Shown piece by piece: positions 1-9,827 of a stretch of DNA of 64,000 bases. Made by a program: the position numbers and the translations under genes. This stretch comes from Paraphysomonas bandaiensis (Eukaryota > Chrysophyceae), in NCBI GenBank assembly GCA_965644295.1, contig CBFFRP010000407.1, forward strand, positions 122,246 to 186,245, read 5' to 3'. Numbering within the stretch: position 1 is the stretch's first letter; each line of letters opens with the position of its first letter. The notes under the pieces were generated by a model. It searched no databases. It had not been told where the DNA came from and was given only the letters and a program-made list of their open reading frames with translations.

Positions 1-2139
1 TTCTTCTTTTCATATGTACAACCACGTATCTCAGAAGCCTTTATCCGACGATATTTGCATCAGGGGACAATCCACAAAAGGTAATCACAGATATTTACAC
101 ATCGAATCTGCTGTGTTTGATGTTTCAGTATTATTATTTAGCATGATGGGATTAGCGGGTTTTGTTGGAAAGCTTCAAGGATAGGGGAAAGAGTGAGCTT
201 ATACGTGGCGATCGGATGCGTTTTGATGGCTTTTCATATTCTGTTTCTCAAGCAATAGTTACTCATATCGCACTAGCTTAAAAGTATTCCAGAGAGTATC
301 ACGATGGGTTACCAAATATGATAATTTGTATTTAATAATATTGAGTGAAGAAATTCAATAATACCAGGCTAGATTTAGCCCCTTCAGAAAGAAATATATG
401 GATTTATGTATTTTGCATATCTTATAAACTTATGACGAGGTACAACAGCAGGGCTTGATTTCCTTTTTGTTGAATCTGTTACACCAACCAGGCGTGATCG
501 TTCTCCATCTCTTTACCTCGGAAATCAATTTACATAGCAAATATGTCATCGATATTCACATTTCGTTCAGAATCAAATAGTTTAACGTAATTAAGATTTA
601 TAGGAAGTGCAATAACCAGATATCACCAGGTTACTTTATATTTTATATTTTATACTATGATCTCTCTTTAGTATATGATTACCAAGCTTGTACATATTAT
701 ATGTTTGAAAGCATGCAATTATTACAGTTCGTGGACTTATATATTACCAGGATCTATAGCATATAATAGCATTGATAAGATGAGCTTATTATTGATAAAA
801 ATAACTTTAACAGAAAAGGATATAGATAACAGAGTTATATTGAGGACTATCAATGAAGAATGATGAGAACAATGACTGATGATATTCAAGGGACATTATA
901 ATGATGCGCAATGCAGGAGAAATCCGGGTTTTACGTCCATACTGATAGATGTGTATTGTCGGATTATCCAATATTACAGTTGTACTTTATGTATTCTGTA
1001 TTTGGTATTGTCCCGAAGTTATTGTCTTTTGAATACTATATCTCCTCCTTCTTGCCTATACATATGTATGTTAGTATGTTTGAACTAGATCTATTTTGCA
1101 TCAACTACTATGAAATGCTTAATGTATCTTTCCTTATACATTGATTATGAATTATCCTCATGAACTAGTGTTCATGTCTAATCGACTGGTATGTTGGTAT
1201 GGAAAGCTTTGTTGCGTTTTGCAATTAAAAGCTGTAATTCTATCCGTCAGTTATGTCTCGTGGTTTGACAAATCAATGTACAGCTTTGAATTGAGAGGGA
1301 GTGTTGAGTTTTGCTGTTTGAGCAATTAAAAGCTGTAATTCTAAGGTGTTGGAATTATGACCATTAGTCGAAGAATACAGTATGATGAGCTGTATTATGA
1401 GAAGTGATATCATGACGATGTAAGATCGTACTAGAAATGAGTGGTAGTAGAGATAACGTGATATATAATCTTTTCTTATCTTAACTTGAGTAAATACTTA
1501 TACGTGAAAAAGTAACATTATAAATATGCATTATTAAATTTTGGTATATGGCGACATTTTATCTTTTTAACCTCTCAGAGATACAAATTACAGTAAAGTA
1601 GTAATCATTCAGTACTTTTAGATACAAAACCAGGTTTTGGTATATTACCCCGACGACTTCAAAGCAATCCATCACATAACCAGCACAGTTCATCCATTGT
1701 TGGTGCAGAAAGATTGCCAGCTACTCTTGTCTCATGCATATTATATACTTATATGAATAATGTCCTACAGTGTTAAGCAAGCATATACATATATATAATA
1801 TATTTATATAATATACTGTGTTTATAATAATAGTATATATATTATATACATATTATATAGAACATTGCATACATAAAATTACAATACACATAAAACCTTA
1901 CAAAAAGAGGTCTTACGATGGTTCTTATTCCACCAAAATACTAGTGAATGTCTGATAGGCGTGTAAGAGTCAGAGCTAATGTATCAAAAATATTAACTAA
2001 CTTGTGCTTTACTCTGATATCCTACTCTAATAGATATCCTAACTCGTGATGTTGCTGCAAAGGATGTTGTTGATAGCAAAATATCTACTGATATGCCTCA
2101 TATATCACCTGCACCTCAAAATGTCTCCAAAATATGTCC
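1..2139. other. AT-rich intergenic stretch, no gene recognised
   Basis: I see only short, low-complexity reading frames here and no domain signature. Two small repeats stand out. A 22-bp identical direct repeat lies at 1221-1242 and 1322-1343. The stretch around 1405-1465 resembles 5225-5285, which suggests a dispersed repeat. The interval 1965-2040 resembles 16185-16265 and, in the other orientation, 42405-42495, so it is probably a tail fragment of a retroelement. 1780-1860 is nearly pure A/T. Confidence 0.5.
1221..1343. repeat. 22-bp direct repeat, two copies about 100 bp apart
   Basis: The same 22 bases, beginning GCAATTAAAAGC, occur at 1221-1242 and at 1322-1343. The roughly 80-bp spacer is not repeated. 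This could be the footprint of a small duplication. No function is evident. Confidence 0.6.
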
Positions 2140-2528
2140 CATGTAGAATCCACCATACCTCGTAACATGCCTGCAATATCTTATGCACCTCATGTTGGCA
2201 TGATGATGGTGTCTGTCTCTCACACGGGAAAACGTCGTCCTCTGAAAGCAATGCATATACGTCGTCTGCAAGGTATCTTGATGCACACGCTCAAAAGTCG
2301 AGTTGCCTGGTCTTGGGCCACCTGCATATACGGAAATATTCCTTATAACTGCTATCATCATGCCTGCTGTTGTTGTTTAACTGTGTAACGCAGTAGCAGA
2401 CGACGTATATGCATTGCTTTCAGTGGACGACGTTGTCCCGTGGTGTGAGAGACAGACACCATCATCATGCCAACATGAGGTGCATAAGATATTGCAGGCA
2501 TGTTACGAGGTACGGTGGATTCTACATG
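2140..2528. repeat. Large inverted repeat (foldback-like), arms about 130 bp
   Basis: The left arm (2140-2269) and right arm (2396-2528) are reverse complements with only a few mismatches and one small indel. They flank a unique loop of about 126 bp (2270-2395). The transcript or single strand would form a long hairpin. Reading frames on both strands here are consequences of the symmetry, not genes. It could be a foldback or MITE-type element or a local inverted duplication. I see no convincing target-site duplication. Confidence 0.8.
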
Positions 2529-2564
2529 ATTACTTCAAAACGTTTTTATGAATCCATATTACAC

Positions 2565-2566
<2 letters not shown>

Positions 2567-2594
<28 letters not shown>
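2567..2594. repeat. (TA)n microsatellite
   Basis: An uninterrupted run of alternating T and A of about 28 bp, just right of the large inverted repeat. Confidence 0.85.
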
Positions 2595-2599
<5 letters not shown>

Positions 2600-2931
2600 A
2601 GATTAATAAGATCTGTTCGTGATTATGATTATAATAATATATATAATAAGCAATAATTGTGTACAACATGAGTATCAGTCAGTCAGTAGTACTCTCGAAA
2701 TGTTTTTTCTTTTTTCTCAGAACATGTTTTACTGACACAAGCAAAACTTTTAACAACATGTATGTCAAAAAGTAGTTACTTCTGGTGCATATATGGCTCC
2801 AGAAGAATTCATATGACATCTGAACGATTATGAAAACCTGGTCAAATTCACTTCCCAGGTTTCATGCCCAGGTCGACTTTTGTCCAGTGAACTTAGTAAA
2901 TCATCCAATTGTGCCATATCTTGACAAGCTT

Positions 2932-3412
2932 GAAAGTCTTACTATTAGCAATAGGCGTTAAAAACCTGCACCAAATAGGTAGCTAGATAAATGCTAGACA
3001 AACTAGTTAGACCTCTACCTGTAACTAATCAGTACACACTTTTTTATCCTACTATATAAGAAGGCTACGGAAGCTGCTTGTGAGTCGCCGCAAGCACCAA
3101 GGTGCGACCACCTCCGCTCTGAGTTCTTAAGGTGAACATCCCGGATTCTTGACTTCAGCAGGCAGCCGAATATCCCGGTTACCCTTCAGGTGATCCCTGT
3201 TTTTTCGTCAGGGCCCAAAGACGTCTACACAAGTGACACTTATTGGTGTCCCTTGTACCACACAAGCATTCGGCTGTGAGTGGGCAGACGAATATCTGCT
3301 GACTATGTTTGCGGCTCACGTTAGTTTCCCAGAATGAATCTCTCCGTTACTCTTATCCCCCAGAACATCACGAAAAGGTGAGAGTCCGACTTTGTTGAGG
3401 GCATAGGATGGT
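2932..3412 (-). mobile_element. Short non-autonomous retroelement, copy A (near full length)
   Basis: In the minus orientation this is a non-coding element of about 480 bp. It starts with a head containing CAACAAAGTCGG and ends in a tail with the stem-loop GCACCTTGGTGC and a terminal GACTTTCAA. The last 150-190 bp match the 3' end of the LINE at 7.05-9.42 kb, so the LINE machinery probably mobilised it. Related copies lie at 3674-4045, 4895-5075, 16195-16472, 42868-43310 and 54863-56548. I see no tRNA-type promoter boxes, so it may be a deleted LINE derivative rather than a classical SINE. Confidence 0.7.
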
Positions 3413-3673
3413 AAGCTTGAAAGATTTATAGACTGAACGGCATAATGCTTTAATTATTATAAATTAGAAACATATATATAATTATGATCAATGTCACTTA
3501 TCATTCATATGGCCAATTGCCGGATTACACCCTTTCTCCTCTCTCCTTCTTGTGTGTGAATTGAGACGATTCCAACCACCAATCATTCTCATAGTACTAT
3601 CATAACAGATATAATATATAATATTGTCACGATATTATGCAGTCCAGAAGTTTCAGTTTCACTACTACTATGA

Positions 3674-4045
3674 TTCCTCAACAAAGTCGGACTCGCACCT
3701 TTTCTTCGACTAAATAGTTCTAGAGGTATGTACCGGAGATATTTCTCCAGGAAACTAATATGAGCCGCTTATATATATAATATATTATAACGTCAGCAGA
3801 TACTGTAGATGTCGTTGGGCCTTGAATAATAAACAAACATCCGGAATTGGGCCCACCTCAAGGGTAACCGGAGTATTGGGCTGCCTTCTGTTGTTCACCT
3901 TAAAATCCTGAAGTTAGCAGCTGTCAGGTATATCAACATAATATATATTCTGCTTTCTCACTACGTTTAGAGTGAAAGTAGTTGCACCTTGTTGATGCTT
4001 GCGGTGATGCATTCAAGCAGCTTTTGTAGCGTTAAATATGACTCT
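3674..4045 (+). mobile_element. Short non-autonomous retroelement, divergent copy C
   Basis: The head (CTCAACAAAGTCGGACT) and the tail with the stem-loop region match copy A in reverse orientation, with many substitutions and an AT-rich insertion near 3765-3790. It appears older than copy A. Confidence 0.6.
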
Positions 4046-4254
4046 TAAAGTTACTTCATTCAATCCCTCCTAGAAATATTATGACGAGTTGTGGCATCTG
4101 TAGTCAAGAGTGACCCACAGGCCCGAACAGTCAACGAATTCAGCTATCTTATAATAGACCTCTCTTATCATTAGTAGATTTTTTGATCACTGCTTTCATT
4201 TGTCATTTTCTCTACGTTGTACACAACAATATATAGTGTACCCAACCTACACTA

Positions 4255-4345
4255 TAGCGAGAATGTTCGCACCTCTTGGTGCTTCCGACGACGCATAAGC
4301 AGTTAAATATAGTAAGATATTGGAGTTTGCACTTGAGTTTAGTTT
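4255..4345 (+). mobile_element. Retroelement tail fragment
   Basis: A piece of about 90 bp carries a degraded version of the conserved tail (GCACCTCTTGGTGCTT, then a TTAAATA block). It has no head or body, so it is probably a severely 5'-truncated insertion. Confidence 0.45.
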
Positions 4346-4894
4346 TTTGCTTATCTAGCTACAAATCTGGTTCTGACTCTTTTGGCGCCAATTACTAACT
4401 AAACACACATTTAAACGAGTTGGTGAGGAACATCAGCAGCTGGAGAGGATCATCATTTTTTTTCTTATCTCTTAGTTTTTCATAAAAATTCTATTATCTC
4501 TTAGTTTTAGACCGGGAATCTTTTCCTAGTGACAAAGTTCATCAAGATCGGAGAAAAATGATGAAAACGCTTCTATCTCTTCTCTTGGATTATTGACGAC
4601 CCCGCCAGAGTGACTTTCGTGGGAGGACCTTTTCCTTTGAAGAGTTAGCATATACATACATATTTAAAAACATACTATCTTGGAATTCCGTCATTTTTAA
4701 CCCTTTTCAAAAAAAGGTCGGGTTACAACCCAAAGTCTGATATCGCAATGAATGTCTGGCATATGGGAAAACGTCGTTGCCTCTAGATAACATGGAAAAG
4801 CCCAAATTATGTGTATCAATGAATATTACTATATTATATGATATGTAGCAACCTGATATTGTATATTATGCAGTTTAAGATATATATTATGCTT

Positions 4895-5075
4895 CTATAA
4901 GTTCTGGGGAACTAACGTGACCCGCATATATATATTGTCAGCAACTATTGTTTTCCCCTCTCATAACTACAAGTATTACACTATTATCTATATTTTGTGT
5001 GGTACAAGAAACAATGTGCAACTTGTGTAGTAGACGTCTATTTGCCTTAACGATCTACTTGTCCAAACTACCCTA
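4895..5075 (+). mobile_element. Degraded short retroelement, internal part
   Basis: Segments such as TTCTGGGGAACTAACGTGA near 4902 and TGTGGTACAAGAAACA near 4998 follow the order of the interior of copy A in reverse orientation. The tail is not evident. The remaining sequence from 4345 to 5290 shows no gene. Confidence 0.4.
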
Positions 5076-5397
5076 TGTCTCCTGTATATGCGGCAGATCT
5101 GTTGGGCCGTCGTCAAGGTGGTGGTGACAGCAGCAGGTAGTCTGGAGGTAGTCTCTTGCACCGGGTCCTCCCACGGTCTCTCCCCACTCGGATAACATAA
5201 AAGCACTACAAATGTACATGAATGCAAGTTGTAGTGACGACGTAAGATCGTACGAGATATGAGAGGTAGTAGAGACATGATAAAAGATATTGATTATAAC
5301 TTATTATAAAAAGTATAAGGAATTTAATCCAAAACACACCTTATACAGAAGAAAAACAGGCGCCGACGCTCGGCGCCGAGCAGAAAGGGATGGTCTC

Positions 5398-5916
5398 ATG
5401 ACATCAAAAAGAGAAAGATGTCATGAAACCTTTCCCTTTTCCTTTTGCAATGAGGACGTCAATCAAAGTGTCATTAATGCTGACTCTGTAGACGTAACTG
5501 TAAATGCGGAATTGTTGAAATGGCCAGTGTGCGACCCTCAGTACGTCCTTGATCAGCTATTAGAACCTGAACAATGTCCTAATGGAAGAACTATTTTCAA
5601 TAAGTATGTAAAAGGGAAAAAACTTTGTGATCCCCAAAAGAATAAGGCACAAGCCTTTTTTCATTCCCTAAGCCCAAATGTTAAAAAGCTAGTGGTAAGC
5701 GCACTATGCGCACGAATCAACAACTATCACGCATTCGGGCAGCAGGACAATGAGATTCCTTCAGCTGAATGGCTACATTTCTCTGCTCAGTTTGGAGATC
5801 CTTACGTTTACGCCATAACGTTATTCAGTCGTGTAAGTGCATTGAAAACTTGGGTAAGTGCATTGGACCAAAACATCAACGCGATTCAGGTGTCATTAGC
5901 TGTACGGATGACATAA
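5398..5916 (+). CDS. Unknown protein within Harbinger-like element (possible accessory ORF)
   Basis: I chose the internal start at 5398, which lies after the palindromic terminal sequence. An upstream in-frame start at 5290 would read through the presumed inverted repeat. The product of about 172 residues has a central part with a phrase around FNKYVKGKKLCDP followed by helical sequence. I recognise no domain. Harbinger elements usually carry a second gene for a Myb-like DNA-binding protein opposite the transposase, so this position suggests such a role, but no Myb tryptophans are visible. The 3' end may be eroded or spliced, because the last 40 residues look less protein-like. Confidence 0.35.
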   Translation: MTSKRERCHETFPFSFCNEDVNQSVINADSVDVTVNAELLKWPVCDPQYVLDQLLEPEQCPNGRTIFNKYVKGKKLCDPQKNKAQAFFHSLSPNVKKLVVSALCARINNYHAFGQQDNEIPSAEWLHFSAQFGDPYVYAITLFSRVSALKTWVSALDQNINAIQVSLAVRMT

Positions 5917-6089
5917 CTATAAGCCGCGTCAATAAGGATCGCCAGAGTAAACGTAGGCGAGCTATGAACTAAGAGGGGAAACGCACCCGAGAAATGTCGA
6001 CTCCAAACAGTGATGCCAGCTCTCTGTCGTCTGCGTATATCATATGTACATACTAATGTCTACCTATCATATGCACATCGAAGTTGTCT

Positions 6090-6726
6090 CTAGAGAATCC
6101 CCCACCGTGGCGTCAACACGCCAAAGAACTGGCTCGTATTCGTGAATGCCTTATCCCCAACAAAATAATACGGATGTGGTAATTGACCGTCGTCTAATAC
6201 CTGTTTCAAGTTGCAACAGTCCCATGCTGGGATTATCGTTAGTTGAGCCTGAACATTTGCATACCAGAGAAAGAATTTCAAATCCGCATCGCAGCCAGCT
6301 ATGATCAAAACAGCCATGCCTGTTGCGAAATGTTATAGGAGAAGCTACCTCACTGCTTGTCTAGAAACCCTAACCCAACCATCAACTGCAAGAACACAGT
6401 CTTTTAGAACATCATTGCTCGCCTTAGTGAAACGGTAGCCATCTGCCGTAATTTGATTTTGTCATCAATGGCCTCCATGGTACCCGATATAACTCCCCCT
6501 GTAACGAAGAATGTGAATTGTATGCTATTCCGAACTCAAAGCAGATATCCAAGTGTGACCCACCGGCTAGCCAACGAAGCGTCTCAGCTAGTCGTGTTCT
6601 CAGACAGATGGGGCTTCCGCTTGAATTACAGGCTTTCTGCCAGTGATATTCATTGTCGAATAAACCATCGTAGTACTCAACTGCGTAAGCTATTACATAA
6701 GCATATGTATGGTCTTTCATGTTTTA
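6090..6726 (-). pseudogene. PIF/Harbinger-type DDE transposase, broken
   Basis: Two minus-strand pieces in different frames make up the gene. The N-terminal piece (6424-6720) contains LRWLAGGSHLDICFEFGIAY, typical of the helix-turn-helix region of this family. The C-terminal piece (6090-6317) contains CDADLKF and YYFVGDKAF, which fit the first and second catalytic aspartates of DDE_Tnp_4 transposases. Reading then stops at TPRWGIL, so the region expected to carry the catalytic glutamate is missing. Frame change plus truncation make it non-functional. It is divergent from the plus-strand ORF in the same element. Confidence 0.7.
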
Positions 6727-7539
6727 CAACCTAGTTTTGCAAGTAGAACTTTGAAGGAAGGTACTCAATGGTCTGTTACAGTATAAATCAAAGTGTGTCA
6801 TGTTGGGTCGATTTCTTTCTTCTGTCTGTATAAGGCGATTTTTCCGTATTCTTGGACGCTCGGCGCTGAGAGAAAAGCCTTTTGACTCTTTTTTGTATAA
6901 TGTGACATATTTGCAAAATACTCTCGGCGCCGAGAGCTGGGCTTTTTAGCTTTTTTATCGACGAGCTCCGTATAAGGCGCCCCTAAGTAAACACTTCGAT
7001 TAGCTAAAAATAGTGATGATTTCAGTATAAGAAATATTATATATATCATCTTTGGGTTACAGCTGCTCCAGATCCTTTCTCATTTCTAGCGCAGTCTGCA
7101 GTTTATATGAGACCTCATACTGTACCAATTCAAACAACACAGAAACAATATCTGGGGGCAGATCTACCACTGACACGGACTCATACAACTGGTGTACAAA
7201 CTACCTACAGGCAGCAGGCACACACCTTGGGATCAAGCGGGTTGCAAAGTCATAATTATCCCCACTCTACTTTACAGGGCCACTAAAGCCTCATGGCCCC
7301 TACAATGGTACAAGGACATTGACTGCACCTGCGCACAGGGGAGGGGATGCAGGTGACGCAGCGCACTTCCTCCTCACACAAACAATTGCTCCGCACCTAA
7401 ACTACCACCACTTTGCCTCAAGCTTAAGGTAATGGGATACTGAGGTCGGTCTCACGCTCCAACGGCCGGAACTCGCTGGACCTGAAGATGCACACACACT
7501 GACCAGCATTATACGCACATTAGGACTTGATGATGCCGA

Positions 7540-8064
7540 CTCTGATACTTACCAAGCAATCTTCACAGACGGATCATATACTCCTGCAGCCCTCAGATGG
7601 ACATCACGGAGGGGCGGTGGTCTGGCTACCCTCGGAGAATGAATGGCAGAGCTGCACTACTGAAATCCTGCGCTTAGAGACATACTTCAGCGACGTACCT
7701 GGACTTGGACCGTATGCGTACAAACTCATGGGCGCTGGAATGGCTCTTATACTATCTGCGCCGCTCCCTGCACACATACCGATCAACACAGACTGTAAGG
7801 CCGTGCGGATGCATACTTTCCACCAGACGTCGAGCACTGGGACATCGTGCCAAAGGTGTCCTGCTCGAAAGTATTGCAGCAACCACAGATTGTACAAGGA
7901 AAGTAGCATGGGTTCGATCACACCCGAAACGACGCACCACTGACGAATCTGAAGGCGTTTACATTGCAGACGCAATAGCCGGAGAGGCCTGGCTTGAGGT
8001 TGATAACCTACTGGGCCGACAAAATTACACTGTTTGTAATATAGAAGTGGACCAAGCCATTTAG
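7540..8064 (+). pseudogene. LINE RNase H domain, frameshifted
   Basis: The expected RNase H signatures appear in order but in different frames: FTDGSY near 7567 (first Asp), NTDCKAV near 7785 and WVRSHPKRRT followed by GVYIADAIAG near 7909-7980 (His and last Asp). A stop after the glycine-rich strand and at least one frameshift near 7830 break the frame. In LINEs of this type the RNase H domain follows the reverse transcriptase and helps remove the RNA template. The same domain is present at 44740-45381 on the minus strand. Confidence 0.65.
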
Positions 8065-8342
8065 CGAATATGCTTATGGCAGTGGCGCCTATCGGGGGAA
8101 CGACGGCCATTTCGTACGAGCCCCCTCCCCACGGACCCTAATTCCCTCCGCAGTCATCGGACGCTGGAGTCCTACACTGCATACAGTGATCAACACTACG
8201 GTCACAATCCCGACCGGTAACCTAGATATTGGACAGACAGCGGAGCACTACTCCCGCGCAAACTGGCGCAAGCAGATGGTGGACCATCAAAGGACAAAGA
8301 TAGCTCTCACCTACGCCAACGAGTGCTGAATGTAGCATTGAC

Positions 8343-8777
8343 ATGGGATTGTCCTTCAGCATAGGAAGAAACCGGGCTAAAACTAAACACGGACTAGACC
8401 TGATCAAAGCCGTCTGTTCTGACTGCGGATTTAGACTAGACTCCCTCAAGCACATGTGCTTAGACTGCACTAATGACGCCATCACTCAGATAAGGGAATC
8501 GGTATTTCACAGCCACAAAAACGCGCTTCAAGAGGTACTGAGAAATCCGGTCCTACCCCACTGGACCACCACTGCGCTACAGAGACTCTCCAGCAGGGCC
8601 TGGAACCGCTCTGTGCCACAGGTGGAGAGATTCTGGACAGGTACCATCACCTTTGCACAACTCGAGACGATTTTTGGAGATCACATCCATGAGCCCTTTA
8701 GACACCCCAAGGTCTGCGCAACATTGAAACAGCGGAAATCAGCTTGCTTCTACCGCTTTTCGCTGCAGCAAAACTAA
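8343..8777 (+). pseudogene. LINE C-terminal zinc-finger segment
   Basis: This reading frame carries CSDCGFRLDSLKHMCLDC, a probable Cys/His zinc finger. A conserved region follows, with IRESVFHSHKNAL and VPQVERFWTGTIT, that is nearly identical to the copy at 55544-56501 and recognisably related to 43628-44359. It lies downstream of RNase H as the C-terminus of the LINE polyprotein. The remaining protein up to about 9240 is out of frame. Confidence 0.7.
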
Positions 8778-9420
8778 TGATCCAGGATCCTCACACGAAG
8801 GACCCCCTAGGCTACTCCCGCGACCGCGTCCAAAGCATAAACAGAAATGGAAACGCCCAAGAGTACTACGATTACTAGGAGTCCAAAGACGACCAGAGAC
8901 TGGAGTACCATCCACCGCTAACACCTACCCCACCTCTCATATACGCAGGAATAAAGCACCGGACCGCATGAAACCATCAGGTCCGAGACAAAGACGCCGT
9001 CTCCGGCATCTCCGCCAATGCCTGACGCCCAAACGATGCACGGAGCAACGCCACCTTCCACCACACTACTCACCTCTTTGCACGCACACCTAGTGCTCGC
9101 TACACTACGGACCTTAATGCAGAACCATGTACCACAGAGCCTGGTGAAACCGTATCCCAAGGGGAGACCCCCGGACAACACGCGCCAGTGAGTCCAAAGA
9201 CACACGAGCAGGGCGAAACTCACAAAAAACATTAAGAACGGAAGTGGTTGCACCTTGGTGCTTGCGGCGACGCACAAGCAGCTTCTGTAGCGTTAAATAG
9301 TAGGATAATGGAATTTGTACGGATTAGTTATGGGTAGAGGTCTAACTCGTATGTCTAGCATTCAACTAGCCACTATATTGGTACAGGTTTCTAACGCCTA
9401 TTGCTAAAAAAAAAGACTTT

Positions 9421-9827
9421 CAATAATAATTTAAATATCTTGTAACTTATAACTACAGCTTTCAATTGCTCTCATATAGCAGACCTCAACAATTTCACCG
9501 AATACAACATATTATTTTCACCGTCGTAGACTTCAACATTGAATTAGCTATACTATTTTGTCCAAATTACTGCATTATATAATTGGACTGATATACGACT
9601 ACATGCATTATGTTATTTCCCATTCCTGTTTTCTCGTATATAACAGAGCAATAGTCACTATTATCAGCTACTCAACTGGTACATATTCCGTTTATTATTA
9701 CTTCTATATTCTATTGATACAAAGTACGGTAGACCCGATCAACAAAACTTCACATCATATATTCCATTTTTTATGGTAATTCGAGAATCTCGTGGACTTC
9801 TTACTGATGGACTGACAAGAAATTATC
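9421..9827. other. Intergenic, nothing recognised
   Basis: AT-rich sequence between the LINE tail and the 3' end of the guanine deaminase gene. I see no gene or repeat signature. Confidence 0.5.

Larger units (their letters stand above)
5333..6993. mobile_element. PIF/Harbinger-type DNA transposon remnant
   Basis: A transposase of the DDE superfamily lies on the minus strand (6090-6726) and a divergent reading frame lies on the plus strand (5398-5916), the two-gene layout known for Harbinger elements. Near both ends there is CCTTATAC in opposite orientation (about 5338 and 6970-6978). The 12-bp palindrome CTCGGCGCCGAG also occurs near both ends (about 5370 and 6925), with a variant near 6863. 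These look like terminal inverted repeat parts, but exact ends and a 3-bp target duplication could not be fixed. The GC-rich ends contrast with the AT-rich flanks. Confidence 0.55.
7052..9420 (+). mobile_element. Family 1 LINE, 5'-truncated and mutated
   Basis: The segment encodes pieces of an RT C-terminus, an RNase H domain (about 7558-8010) and a zinc-finger region (8343-8777). It ends in a 3' tail with the stem-loop GCACCTTGGTGCTTGC (about 9249) and GACTTTCAA at about 9412-9420. It is the sense-strand counterpart of the minus-strand copy at 55311-56501. No endonuclease or RT core is left, so it is a dead, 5'-truncated insertion typical of target-primed reverse transcription. The left boundary is approximate and lies next to the Harbinger end. 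Confidence 0.75.

Noticed and set aside
2116-2606. Paired frames on both strands of the inverted repeat
   Set aside because: They mirror each other because of the palindromic structure and show no protein signature.
2932-3412. Classical tRNA-derived SINE
   Set aside because: I see no A-box or B-box promoter sequence in the head, so only LINE-tail sharing is supported.
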